Assembly: GCF_029227915.1 (NCBI RefSeq)
Contig: NC_079875.1
Span: 4,652,001 to 4,716,000 of the forward strand
DNA from: Hydractinia symbiolongicarpus
Lineage: Eukaryota; Cnidaria; Hydrozoa; Anthoathecata; Hydractiniidae
Length of the DNA: 64,000 nucleotides
Direction of reading: 5' to 3'
The position numbers were made by a program, and so were the translations under genes. Below the pieces are notes generated by a model. It saw only the letters and a list, made by a program, of their open reading frames with translations, was not told where the DNA came from and did no database searches. Positions 43,712 to 58,700 of the stretch are shown here, piece after piece (the stretch's first letter is position 1; the number at the start of each line of letters is the position of its first letter).

Positions 43712-46700
43712 TCACGACAGTTTTATAAGTGGGTAACTTTGGTGAACACTAAAATCCCATTCTGGACTTTTCTGAAAAACAAACAAAACGCATAAAAATA
43801 CAATTTACTAATTGTATAGTTGACGTCATATAATAAAACAGGCCAAATGTATTCTCCATTTACGGAGAAAAACAAGGGTAGACAATGAAAGCTCAACAAA
43901 CCTTTGAATCTTGCTTGTGTCCAGAAGCAGCCAGTTTCATTACAATAAAATTCGTTTTCGCTACTTTCATTAAATGTACGCCCTAAGATTGAAAAAATGG
44001 TTCTATATCACATTCACGCATTTTGAACGTGTCAAAATGGGATGCCGCGTATTTTCTTTTGGGGCGCCACTAGACAAATTTGGGATTTTTCCCAGTTTCT
44101 GAAACGCAGAACAAAAGGATCGTCACGAAATTAGCTGCTATATATTTCGTTTCAGTTGGTCACGCAGATTTCGGTCTCGCAACATGGAAATAAATCTAAA
44201 CTCGGGGCCTCCACACTACCAATTCTCCATACACATACCTCTTCATCAACTTGTTCAATATATTGCAAAGATTTCATAGCTCTTTCAAAATGTAATTTAG
44301 CTTCTGTATACAAATCTTTACTCTAAAAACCAAAATGCATATACATACGCAAGACTAATTCAGCCACAAGGTCTAATATTTCGAGAGCGAGGTGTTTTAA
44401 AGATGGTGCCTATAATTGATTTCCGCCGCGTAAGGCGGAATCTTTAAAATCGCCTTGGAAGATAGAGAGATAGGGACCACCTATAGCCCGGACGCGCGGT
44501 GTTCAGAATAAAGTATTTTACCCCGGGCCTGGCAGTTGTTTAATTTCTTAAAAGCCAATAGAAATGCTACTCAGAAAAAAAAAATAAAAATAGAGATGCG
44601 TTATTTGATTTTTTAGCCAATAGGATCTCAGATTGTCAGAACCTGATTTCGTGGCTTCCTGTGATGCTTTGTCTCGAAGTTCTTCAAGTTTCAGGTCCCA
44701 CAGGCCAAAGTTACTTGTCCAAAAAAATCGGTTCCCGTTCCACTTGATATATTTGAAACTCCATATAAATGTTTTGCAAAACAGGATGTTTGGTCGATGA
44801 GACTTCTCAGGTAAAAAAATGCTGTATGTTTTAAGCTTCCTATTTAAGCTAGGCAATTTCCCTAGCATTTCTGTCCAACTATAAAATGGCCTTCCTTATA
44901 TGTAGTTAAGGATCAAACCCATTACCTGACTTAACTGTTTGGGAACCAAAACTGATGATTAATAGCCTAAAAGGTGCAGTAGTTTTCAGGAAAGTTTGAC
45001 CAATTTAAGCTCATGCAGCTAGCTAGCTACAGACTGTATTGTAAATAAAGTTTCACATAAAGGATGTAAAATAAGTGTTTTCTTATATTTACCATGACCA
45101 TCGTTAAAATGCAGCATCGGCAGCAGATCAGAATTACAAACTTTGACAGGCAAATCTACAGTGCATTTTTCTGATAATATTCTTCATGAACTTTATAAAA
45201 AGGGCTTTGTACTTTTGTATTAAGATAACAAGTCCTTTATTAATTGCTATTTTGTTTTGTATACAAATATTCAAAAAACATTTTTCTCAAATTTGAATCC
45301 TAAATCGAACATTTTTTCTTATATATTTTGGCCTATGGACTACATTGTGTTACATTGTGTTACAAGCAAAACATTTTGCTCCATAAAAAAACCTGACATA
45401 CGAGCTTAATTTGTATGTAAGTGTGTCGTAACTTACATAAATGAGGTTATGAATAAAAATTCTCCCTGATGTGCACAAAAACATGTGAATGCAGCTTTAA
45501 AAAAGCATCAATATACTGTACATATTTACTCTATTATCCAGCTTCCCTGTTATTCAAGTAATCCTGCCTTTTTGCCATGGATTGTAAAAAATATTTTCAA
45601 AATTAGCATACACTATCGTGGAAGAAATTTTTGTGGAACTTTTTTTTGCAGAACTTTGGGCCAAATCTGCAAAAATGTTCCACAGAAATTTTAGAAATCA
45701 GTCAAACATCGGTTCTAAAAAATTATTCTGCAAAATTTTCCATTTCAGCTAGCCGCAACAATTAAAAAATTTTTTATTTCTTCATACTTTGATTTCTTTA
45801 GGATCTAAATTATTGAGTTCTATGTTGCTCATTTGTAAATGCCCTAACTTCTGAATACTATGTTAGACAAAATACTATTTTGCCTCTGCTAAAATAACTG
45901 AACTTAAGGCACCCAAAAATTAATACTGCACATTTTGCGTATATTCTGCAAATTGAAGCATTTTTGTCATCCACAAAAATAAGTTTCAGGAAAATTTATT
46001 GTGCAAATAATTTGTACCCTTGGCAAGTTTAGTCTCTTACAACAATTTTGAATGCATATTGAAATTGAAAAAAAAAGTTATAAAGGTAGTTGCATTGCTT
46101 ATAGCCTGGAAAAGATTTGAGGTAGGTGTTTATACTTTTTATGCCAAATTTTGTTAAAAACTTGCTAAGTTTTGCTAAAAACAATACTACACTCAGGTTT
46201 TTTACCCAAAAATAATTCAACACATCCAGCCTATATATCCTACAATATAGGATTCCTGCTAAACCCACCTTTATTTGTAGGCTAAAACACTAATCCTGTG
46301 GTAAAGTAATAATAGACTAGAGTAAATATGGTATTCTTGGTCACTGTTGAATATAACATTTTAGGGATGCTTTTACGCAGGTTTAGGAACTTTCAAAAAA
46401 ATTTAAATATTTATGAAACTGCCAAAATTTGTCTTTGAACACGCAGGTATTCTTTTTGGAAAGACAGACATCACAAATATTTGGCGTTTCACAGTATCAC
46501 CTGATTTTTTTTATCAAAACTTCATAAAATGGTGAACAATGTTATTTTATCTTGCATTTATACCTGTCATCTTTAAATATATAGGGCACAGAACAATTTC
46601 ACATTAATGTGCTAAGATTATTTTTTAGGTCAGCCATAATCTAACACAGCCATCATCAGCATTTCCAAAACATGTTGACAGAGTAAACTGCAAACATTAA

Positions 46701-49700
46701 ATTGTGAAAAATGAACCATCAATAAAACTAATGTATATTTATATAATTTATTCTCGTCTTATTTTGGTTAATAGTATTTACTTCACATTATTTTTCTGGG
46801 AAACTAGACGTCTATGGTTCTTTTATGATTTTAAAGAATTTGTATCATGAAATTTTTAGAACTTTCTAGGTAGATCCCAAGTTTTTATACTTTTTTATAA
46901 CTATCTAAAAATCTGTATAAATCTGTTTATCTGTATTTATCTGGATATTTTTGTTATTTATTCAGATGTAATTAAATTGAAGTATATATAAATTGCGTTA
47001 TTTGTCGCCCATATTTAATACTTTTCAGACCAGGTTACTTTAACCCCCTTTTTATATAAGAACAATGTTATAAGAACATGAGCCTTAGACTCAAAACCCC
47101 AGACTCAAATCATTGTTTTTACAACTAAAACTACTCAAGAAATGGATTAGTCAAAAAGCCTCAAAAAGCGGTTAAGTCACATAGTTTCGCGCAATTATTC
47201 AATCATTTATCCTGTTTTTAAATTGGAAATCTCAGCCTTGGGTCGACCATTGAACGTTTTGCTCTGTGGAAAGTTTTTCTTGACAAGGCGGAAATCTTCA
47301 AGCCTTGAGGCTTCTTGTTTTTTATTAAATCGCGAACGTGCAAAGATGAAAAACGACGGGCGTAGTTATAACAACAAACTTACAGAACGATACTCTTGAC
47401 CTGGTGGACTTGTTATGTCTTTATAATCTTTGTAAGAAGCAGATTGATGGGTATCTATCGCTTGGAATGCTTGGAAGCGATGATCGAAACGAATCTAAAA
47501 AAAAAATTAACCAGTTTATTAATTTCGTTCATCGTTAAGCACGGGTCAGCTTAACGCCGAACAAACGGCCGGGTCAATCTGATCGGCCGTTACACATTTC
47601 TACAGGGACAAATGAAAACGCGTTAATAATCAAATTTTAAGTTTTGCATTCATTGGTAAACGAACCCTTTCCAACAGTAGGCGAAAGAAGAGCTAGCAAT
47701 TCATAAGTGCAAAAAACATTGCTTTATCAACAATTACTTTTTGGGTTTTTGTGAAATTAACGTTTGGTATTTCCATGGTGAAACAAAGATTAAAAAATTT
47801 GCGGGAATAACTTTCGCGGTTTAGGGGAAAATCCAGGTTTCGTATACCTGAATAGTATGTACAAAAATCTAAATATTTATGGATAAAATATAACTGTAGT
47901 AAAACACTCCATACCTTTTCACTATCAAAGAATGGTTCTGGATGACGTATCTTTCCATCTAAGTTGAAACCTTCATAAGCCTGAATAAGAAGAATGAATA
48001 AGAAGAGTTTTAAATGCTATAACGTATTTCTTTCGTAAGTTAAATTATAATATTGAAGAAGAACTACTTCGTTCATCACTAACATACTGCCAAGAAGTGA
48101 GCGGGATTCGATCAGCGGTCCCCAGAACTGGGAGCCGCAGACGAACCCACTACACTACGTGCGGCAATATGTAAGTGATGAACTTAGATAGTTTATCTGG
48201 ATGGTGTGCATACATAGGTGAATATTTATCATAGCACATCCGTATTTCATTCTCAACAGAGGATGCTGTTGAGAATGAAAACTATAAGGTTGTAAAAAAA
48301 GTTAGACTCTAATCGGCGGAGAGTTATGTTAAGTAACTGATTGGCTCTGTTCGTACATGATTTGCCTTATAAGTAAAAAGTTTTTCAACTATTGTACGGT
48401 AAATAACTTTTACATTAACTTCGAAGGCAGTACCTTTAAATTTCCTAAACATAAATCCTTCATTCCGTTAAATAACAAACGTAAACTTTTGTGTTCTTTT
48501 ATCTGTTCGGAACAAGCCGTTAAGATCTCTATAAAATAAAAATGATATATGTAGTACACATGAAATACAGTAACCCGTTTTTTTTACCATTTACGAATTT
48601 ATTTTCGGGAATAGCCAAATTAGCAAAATTGTGTATTAGCGAAAAATATTATTTAAGATATCATTTGCGAAAATTAATACCCACAAAAAGTACACAAGAA
48701 ATTGTAAAAAAGCATTAAATTTTATTTAGCAAAATAAAAAAATAAAAAAAGCTTTTTTAGCCGCGTTATATTGGCGATAAATCAAAATTTGATAAAGCGA
48801 TAGCGAGGTTTTGTTGTGAATGTTCAGGCGATGGGTAAATTATCGCCCATTTAAGGCGAGGAAATATCTCCAATTTTGTAAGTGTAGAAAACTATCGTAT
48901 AAAAAATGAAAAAGAATAGAGGTAGATATAACTTTTACGGCGTTCGTTCGAGTTCGTTGTGTCTGGTAATGCGAATGGTCCTGTCAATAAATCATGAAAC
49001 GCCTTAGCTGAGATTAATTGTCTTAGCTGCCTTAGCTTTTTTCTGACATTTTGATAATATTATAACAAATCTCAACACTCTATTAATGAAACTTTAAAAA
49101 CATATTTCAAATAAAGTACACCAATCAAGTGTTGTTTTTTTTCACAAACCTTTTCTTTTTTTCTTCTCTTTTTTCCCACATTTTTTATCTAAAAACAAAG
49201 AAACCCAATTTTTTAAGTACAACACAATATATATACTGCTGCTATTATTTCTTTTTCTCTTTAATAATACCCGTATTTTGTCTGTGTGTCCGCGAAAGCC
49301 GTGTCCCGTAACGGAAACACGAAATTTTTAAAAAGTGCACCAATACCAAATGCGATATATTTTTGTCCACTTTGTTGCGACGGGTAAATTTGAAGGACGG
49401 GCGCCCCCTTGGATTTTTCCACGGGCTAACGACTAGTGTATTACTAATACCCGCTTGTGCGCAAGAAAAAAGCCGTACACACGAAATATCAAGTAAGACA
49501 TATTTTTAGTTACTTTAGACGAGCGAATTCCGTTGATCTTTTCCATAATAAACGACTACTCTCTTTTCTATATTAATAACACTCGTATTGTCTGTTTTGC
49601 ACATGAAAAAAGTAGTGGTACAGAAAACACAAAATGCGATATATAAAGGACGTGCGGACTATAAGAATAACTGTATTTTGTGTGGTTAAAATGGCTTTGC

Positions 49701-52700
49701 ACAGCTTAATGTCTGATTCTTGCGGAGTAATTCAATAAATTCATGCTAACAGGCGAACAACGATGCACAAAATAATCACGTACGAGGGGCATTTTTCTAT
49801 GAGCTAACAACATCATTTAAAACGAAAATACAATAAATTATGCTAAATGTATCTAAGGGTACTAATTAATAGCCGTAACTAATAAACCAGTAATGCTGAG
49901 TAATTTTAATACAAGATACATTAAGCCATCTTACCAACATACTGCTCTTGTATACCAAGTAAACTTTCTGCCCTGTGTAAACAGTTGTTTGCCCAACCAA
50001 ATAAATAATCCAAATACCTGTACAATTAAAAAATATATTACTAAACAACTGACTACTAAATTAATAACAATTTAATTGACAGCGAAATCGACGCAGCTAT
50101 ACTGTCATCAAAATTTCGAACTTTCGTGGACAGCTACGTCACAATCAACCTTCAAGTGTCACGTCATTCAACTGAGCGCATTGATTAAAAAAGTGTTCTT
50201 TTTTATATGTCATTTTTTTTTACATTGCTTTCTATCGTATTTGTTTCATATTAACTTTTCTAAGTCCACCATAAACGTTTTTTTTATAAGCAACCAGTTT
50301 ATAAGCAACTCTACCAAAATTCGTTAAAAAAATTTAAGACACTTCTAGCATATGTATAGTATATGCAGCTTTTTTGCGCAAGTTTCATGTACACATAGTG
50401 TCAAATAGGTATAAATTGATTTGTAGTATAGACAGGATTTAAAAAAATGTTAAACTAGTATTTTTTTTAGGATCGGCTTAAAACATTTTGTGTTTAATGC
50501 AAACTAAGGTTAACTTTTGTATTATTCACACTTTTTTAACCAAAATAGTACGTTGAAAGTGAATTAATTTATAAAAATATGTGTAGGAAAAAAACATTAC
50601 GTACCAGTAAACATAATGAAATTCGTGAGGATTGAATAATTCTAACTCGAAGCCAAGAAGAATGTGTTGTATCATAAGAAATAGTGAGTGGTACAAAACC
50701 CATGATTCAAAACATGCAAGATGTTGTCTCTAAAAATTAAAGTAATTTGATTGTGGAAATTTTCCGCCGATGCAACATTTTAAACACATTTACAAACATT
50801 AAGTCGCGAATTTTTATAAGATCATCGATTTACAAACACAAAAAGATTTTTCTTCAATACGCAAAATCCCGCCTAGAATAGGCTACTTTCAGACAATACA
50901 CAAAATTAATGCTTTCTTAATTTCGCGAAAGAATTTGCACTTTAAGTAAATAGTTTTCCTATAAATATTAACAGAAGACGCGTATCTCTGTTTTGGGCTC
51001 TGACCCAGTTTCTTTACTTCTGTAAACGAAACAAGTACAACAAACACGAGAAGTATGTTGAGTAAACAATTGTAAAAATAAAAATTCAATGACCGAGATA
51101 TTTTATTTTTTTATTAAAATTTAAAAAAGTTATTAAAATATTCTGCAGTCATTTACCAAATGGCTTAAAAAAAATCCAGGTTCAAATTTCATAGAATTAA
51201 GTATAAGAGTCAAGTAGAGTTTGAAATTAGCGAAATTTAAGATCTGTAATAGGTGTGAACTTGGTAAACAACAAAATCATGGATATTTTTCTCCCTCTCT
51301 ACAAGTTGACCTATTTAAGCTTACCCTAGAAAACTGAAGCTTTTAATGATGATTTCACTACCTTCATATTCCCTGCGAAGGAGTACAATATTTACTGAGA
51401 TAACTACTTGTGTCACTACAAGAAAGCAGTGTAACAAAATCTAACCACCATGTACTTATGTTCTCTACGAAGGAGTACAATATCCACTGTCATGAGTATG
51501 CATGCAACTAGAAAGCAGTCTAACAAAATGTTACCGCCACAGCCTTTATGTTCTCGACGAAGGAATGCTCTGCTTGGTTGATATGTTAACTCATCTTACC
51601 TTAGAGTCAATAGCTTGCAACATATGATGAAGTTCTTGGTCAGCTTTATCTGCCTGAGAAAAAAAAACTTATCGTGAGATATGCAAGAAGTATACATAGA
51701 CATATTATCCAATATTTTTATGCACACAACATGACAAAAACAGATATAACAAGATACCTCAGCTTGAAGTTCTCCTAATTCTTCCAACAGGTTTCCAAGT
51801 TTTTCTCTTTGACGAGCTCTGTTGTGACCATAAGCTTCAATCAAATTAGTGATAGACTAATAAAAACAACACAGAAATATATCACACACTTTAAGCATGT
51901 AACTATACACAGAAATATATACACCTACAATATCATTGCTAAATTAGATAATTCAATTTTTATAGTGATGTGACACTATAAGCCTTGAAGGTACCTTTTC
52001 ACAACAAGCAATCAACCTCCTTTTGAAGTAAAATAAATGTTCAGAATACACGTAAATATAGAAATAATCGAAAGCTAAACATGTGCTTAGAACAACTTCC
52101 TATTTTATTGGCATTTAATTTTAGGAGTTTTTTTTATCTAATAAAATGCAAGTGTAAATCTTAAATCTTGTCAAGTTCGAATATCATGCTTCCAAGCAAC
52201 TGCGAGGCTGAAACCAAAATTTAAAATGGGATAGCCACATAATTTTTACATGAATTTTTCACTTGCTAATGAATTCTCATTGCATACCTTAACAGATTTC
52301 GAAATGAAATCATTGACAACATTTTTGGCTTCTACAGATGTCAGTGGTGATCTAGAGAAATGTTAATAATTTGATGACATTAAGCTAATTAATCAAACAG
52401 AGTTATACGACCTAGGATGTAAGGGTTTTAAACATTTTAGTCAACACCAAAATATCAATAACACTAGACAACAAAAAACACTATAATCCACATGCAGGTG
52501 TTTCATTAAGGTATCTACATTTTCATATTGGTGTAATTTTGACACGACGCATTTAAAAGATGAAATTTGAGATTTAGCGGAGAAACCAAATAGATAAGGA
52601 ACAAAAGATATTTAAAATCACTCACAATTCAGCAACAGCTGGTGTCCCATTAAATAACTTAATTGACTCGCGTATCATATCAGATAAAGCATATTTACCA

Positions 52701-55700
52701 AACACACGGTTATTTGAGTAAATAATCAACTAAAAAAGAGAAAAAACATGAAGATATAGGTTTTGAACCATGGCTGTTTTTAAGTGTTCCACTGATGTTA
52801 CACTACTTAAAGTTAATGTCATGACAGCATGACAGTTACTGATACAGAACTTTGACAGAAAATGAAAATACAAAAAAACGGTTTCATGTTTTAGATACAT
52901 CTTAACGGTCACAGATCAGATAATAAGTTAGACAATCCACACAAATTCTACGTAACACAATTATTTTTTAAGAATGACCAACCTGCAGTAATGATCTGGA
53001 AAGTACACAAGGAACTCGCTTACTAAAGTCATACAGAAACTCCTAAATGTAAACAATCACTGTAACAAGTAAATTGTCGAGAGCCTAAAATGTTACATCG
53101 CCACAAAATTTTATTCCTTTTTATGAAGCACATATTTTAAAAGAAAATCATTTTTTGGGTTTAGGGTGCATGTTTCTTCACTTTAAAACAGTTTTTCTGA
53201 AAATTTTATAAAGCTTGAACCTTATTCTGTACCTTTAAAGTACTTTTTAACAAGAGTTTAGTCAAGTTATAATTTACCATTTTTCCTCAAACATTTCGCA
53301 TTAGCAGTCGAAAGCATATTCTCAGCCTAATGTTTCTTGAAATGTTTCTTATAAAAAATGTAAATTCGAGACAAACATTGAAACAACAAAAACTTGCTAC
53401 GTACCAGTATCATATGAAGGGTATGACACTCTGTGATTACGGTGCATATTTTTTTCAATCGGTTAATAAGAGCTTCCATGTATTCAAATGTCTAAACATA
53501 GATAAAAAGATGTTAATGGTAGAACAAAAAATGTAAAAAAATAGGAAAGCATCGAGATGCAGTACTTTATAATACCTCCCTATTTCTTTCCATACTTAAA
53601 ATAGCGTATAACAGAAAGTCAATGTTTTTGCTTGCTAGTACGGTATACAACTGGTATATCTCAGAAAAAAGAACAGAAATGCAAAACGAATAAAAGTTTA
53701 GTTCGATATAATTGAGCTCTAATTATATGTCAAATTATTATATGACAAATTATAAATTATATGTCAAACTTTGTACAATTATTAAGCTAAACCCTGCACT
53801 TTATAAAGCCAGAAAATTTGCACTTAAAAAACAGGACAAAATATCAATGAACTATATGATCTCCCTTATAATGTCCCCTCTCCTTTAGAACATGTTTTTT
53901 TAGGTGGCTACATATTAGCTAACCTTATCACGCTGAAATATTTCTGCTTGTCGTGGAAAAGAGGGCGGTAAAAGACGTTGGTTGACCAAAACATCAAAAC
54001 CTGGCATGTAGTAATCTAAAAAAAATGTTTCATAACTTGAAGTGGATTTCTTTAAAATAAGTTGAAGCTTTGTTTTTAAGAGTTTTACCAGGTTAACAGA
54101 CGAAAAACAACCAACACACCTTTTGTATGATCAGAGATTAGCCCAAGACATACTGTTTGTTTTATTTCATTCATAGAAGACAATGCAATGTCTAACAGAT
54201 CCTGACATTTGCTTATTTCACCAAGCTAAAAAAGAAAATGAATACAGCTATTGTGTTTGACGTTCAGCGCTTTAATAGATGCAGTGTTGCACCTTGAAAG
54301 AAAACATATTTCAGAAGAAGGTTGTGCAGAACTTATTTTTGCAGGTGGTCCCAAAATGCTTTACATTTTTGTAGATAGTTACATTAGCTTTTGTAGATGC
54401 TCAACGACTTAAAGAAGTGTAAAGAAAAGAAACATTTTACAGTAAATATTGCTCCAGATATAAGAAATACATTTTTTAAAAATTAAGATAGGCTATGCGA
54501 ACTTTTTGGAGAAGTCATTTTTGATAATTTGGACTAAATTCTCAATTGATTAATTTCCTAAAAATTAATATGTTATAAAAGGTACTAGTACACAAGTGTG
54601 ATGGATAATGCACTAACCTCAGATTTTTCAAAAGACAACAATGTGCAATAAAACGATCGCCAAAATTTCAAACGAATCTTGATAGCTTTACACTTTTTTG
54701 TCTAGAAAAAAACAAAATACGCAAGTATATATTTAAAATCACATAAATGGTATTTTTATGGTTGTTCTTAACGTATCCTCTTTCTCTTATTAATTTTGTT
54801 TTTGTTCCTTTTATTCAATACTGCTATCTTGTGTCTTGGGAAAGACGCATTTAAAGAACCTGAAAGAAAGATAAATTTACACAAACATGTATCGTACCTG
54901 CTGGGCTGAAGTCTCATCCTCATTCGCCTGGTAAACCTGAAAATAATCATAGAGTTTAGGGAGAGTACATTTTATTCACCAAATTTTTCATTTTATGTTC
55001 TGTCCAATTCAAATTAAAGGCGGATAACTGCCAACACAACACAAATCAAAGAGATATAATTTTTAAATTGAAAAACAGGGATTGAAAAACAATGCCACAA
55101 GCGTAAAGTTTCAATAATTAAATTCTTTTTTAAAATATTAAAATAAGATTGCAGAAATAAATCTCAAATGTTCAAGAATTAATGTTTTAAAAGTATACCA
55201 TACCTTAACCCTTTTTGTTATTTCATCTTCAGCTTCGCGTAACATACCTAATCCAGAAGCAAATGGATCAGAAGATATTCAACTATGTCCAAATTTAGTC
55301 TCACTTAACTTTATGTACATCCAAAAAAAATCAGCTTTTTTATTATTTCTTCATTATTTCGTCACACTTGTTATATTTGTGGAAGCACTCTTCTTAATAT
55401 CACACATCAAAGCAATTCATCATAAAAGATAACTCGTGTAAGTTTGGCAGTATTATAATTATTTTACTTGTCTTTGCTTCTTATAAATCCTGAAACACAC
55501 AGGAAAGGACAGTTGTGTGTGTGACGTGTGAATACTTTTATGTTTTAAAAACTTGAATACAAACCGGATACTCTTAGCTCAGTCACATCAGTAGCAAGCT
55601 TAAAACCATACGTCATTGGTTGAAAATCTTCCTAAAATCACAGGGGATTTAAAAGTCAAAAAAGTATTGGCACACAGATTGCGTATATCTTGTAAAGACA

Positions 55701-58700
55701 TTTTCGCGCATAGTGTGTACTCTTTTCGTATTTTTAATTTTTCTAATTTAATTTGATCTTTATTTGAAAATAAAGAAATTGTAAAAAAAAAAGAAAGACA
55801 AAATGTACATGGTCAATAGCAAGCATTTAAATGTCGTACAAAAAAAAACATATTGCAAATGCTCAAATATTTTCTACTTTATCCAGTTTCCTGGATAATC
55901 ATATTTTGTATCACCAATCTTTTTTATATCACTAATGCACAAAAATTTACCTGCCACTACTCGCAGCTACCATTTTGGGCGCATAGACAGAAAGGTGAGT
56001 ATTTTTAATATAGAATGTGTCCAAGTAAACAAATAGACATATGATGAAAAATAAATGTAGACATAATCCTGCTTCAATTAAATTTATGGGGTTAAAATTC
56101 TATAATTTTCCACCTATTTTTTACTTTTCGCTTGTATTTAAGAAAGTTAGTATCTGCTCCAGAGGTTAAATGACTGTAGTGAATTTAAACTGACATCATT
56201 AATAGGCATATCTTAAGGTTTAAACACACATTTATTAGAAGCCCTAACGTTGTGCTTTTAAATAAAGTCTTTAAGGTCACAGTTGATGTGACTAGACTAG
56301 ACCTGAATGCAACAAGTGTTTTTCTCGAAGGGAAAGGGAGCACAATTCCTTTAGCAGTCACAGGCTAGTGTTAATCAAAAAGTTCAACTTACCTCTTCAA
56401 ACACTTTAGCCTTGGTACAGACTGTTCTTATTATATCTACCATTTTTAAAATTGCAATACACATGGCCTAACAAGATATAAAATAAAAAGCATTATGATA
56501 CAACAGTAACTTGTTTTTTTTCATGAAAAAATTATAAATGTGTACCTTTAACACAACATCTTCCAAAACATAAGGATCATGGCAGTACATGCAAGTAAAA
56601 ACAGATTGCACAAGAGACTGACCATCCAGCCAAGCTACCTGTTATAAAAATAAAAGAGATACATGTTCTAGCTTACATTTACTTATTTCTTTATTAGACA
56701 TAATTTTTTTTAGCCACACAGTCTTGAACATATTATTGACCAGTCATTTTAATAATGACATTTACAAAGTAGATTGTATTTTTTGCAATGTTTTCTTAAC
56801 CACGTCAAAATATCACCTATTAAACCGTTCTGTAATTTACTTTAAGTTTAACTTTACGTTCAAAACAATAGTGCAACAAAAAGAAGTATATTAAAATTAG
56901 TGAAGCCATTGCAATGCAATTTCCAGTGCAAGGCTAAATAACTTAGAAACAGATGGAAATAACTAAGGTGATCTCCTGTGTGAATAACTAGGGACCAAAA
57001 TGGGTCCAATTGCCAAAGGTGGGTCAACCCACCTGTTCTGGATCAGACAGGTTGTCATTAAATAACCCTTAAACCCCAATATCTCTCCAACTGTCAAGTA
57101 GTAAGCATTATCCACTTATTATGTGACTCTTCTATATTTTCAATTATTCTTTTTGCTAATTTATTGATCGAAGTTAGAAGAAAGCTATTTAAGGTATTAA
57201 AATTTATCTTTATATATTAACTCCAACAATTAATATGTGACCATCCTTTTTGCATCAAAAGGTTTTCTTAATATACTCAAAATTCAATGAGTATGTGTTT
57301 GCCTTAACAAAAAGGTAAACTTTTGATTTAAGAAAAGCTTGTAAAATTTTTTTTTAAAATACTTACAAAACATGCTGCTATCTCATCTATAATTCCTAAT
57401 ACTTCTTCCTCTGAAAAATCTTTGATTTTGACCTTTCCCTCCTATAGCGAAAGGTGTATTTAAAAGTATATAAAACGATACATAATTTGTGGGGTGTTAA
57501 AATAAAACCTGAAAGTGTGCTTTTTGACATTAAAAGAAAGAAATCTTTATGTTTCATCTTACCTGTATAGCTTCAGGCAATTGTATGACTTTTCGCTTTC
57601 TGTTACATATCATTCCAGCATCCATTTTAGGGTCCATTATTTCAATGGCAGACATGGCTTCAAACAAACCAAATCTATAAAACAGGAAATTGAAACTGAA
57701 CCAATATGTCGGAATAATGCAACTTTTTAATTCTGTAGTGATAAAATTATCTCGAAATAATTTTAAAATTTAAAGATTGCAAATCTAACAAGTTTGCAAA
57801 AGTTATGTGGTGAAGATATATTCGTTGTTAATACATTTAGTTGCTAAACATGGTTTACAAAGAATATTTGGATTACAGCTTATCAGTTAAATGCCAATGT
57901 AAAGTTAGATCAAGTTAGTTTATAGTTCGGCAATACTGAATTCTAAAGGATGCCGTTATATCAAACTATGACTATAAAAATATTCATACAAAACTTACAA
58001 ATTATCATGAACCAACTCTCCAAGTTTAAGATCTAAAGACAAAATTTTACCACTCAGGAATGCTTATTATATCAAACTTACTTTATTTATTAGCAGCCTT
58101 TTCTACACACATAAAAAAATAAGTCAAAAACTAGATATTTTTCAAAAATAAGTAAAACAATCACCTTCACTACACTTCCAAAATTTCTCTTTGACATCTA
58201 CCCAATTGTATACAGGCTGCTGGCGAGCTATACAGGAATAAAAAATCTTATATACCTTTTAAATGTCAGACTGTGAAGGTAAGTGTAAGTGTTTGGATTA
58301 GGCAGCAAAATCTCAATTACCAATTTTTTAAAATCAATTTTTAAAAATCAATTTTTTAGTGATAATTGGTTGAACGCACAATATTGAGAATAAAACATAA
58401 AGTAGCCTTTTAATTTAAGCAGATATGGCCAGGAAGGGGCAAATAATCAAGTTACAAATATTAAAAAATGACGACATATTAGCGCTGGAAGAAACGTGGT
58501 TAATGGACAAAACATTTTGTCGTAAGGTACGCAAGAACGAAAATATATGGCACTTGTAACGTTATTTAGCTTCGAAAATGAAACTTATTAGGTTAAGTAA
58601 TAATTTAATATAATGTATTAAACAATTAATGATATAATTAATAGTTAAAGGTATGAATATGCAGAGAGTTCTTTAAAAAGTTCTGCTTGTAATTAGTATG

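Noticed and set aside
43735-43760. Alternative last exon of NAA35 starting at GATTTTAG|TGTTCACC
   Set aside because: It would give an unrelated hydrophobic tail. The acceptor 12 bp further upstream in transcription (TTTTTCAG|AAAAGTCC) gives [17 protein letters not shown], which matches the conserved Mak10 C terminus.
44548-44868. 106-codon minus-strand open frame in NAA35 intron 25
   Set aside because: No family was recognised and there is no convincing splice signal or start context. It could be a repeat-derived frame; not called as a gene.
48090-48168. Functional tRNA gene
   Set aside because: A- and B-box-like words are present, but the 5' and 3' ends do not pair as an acceptor stem and the anticodon arm is poor.
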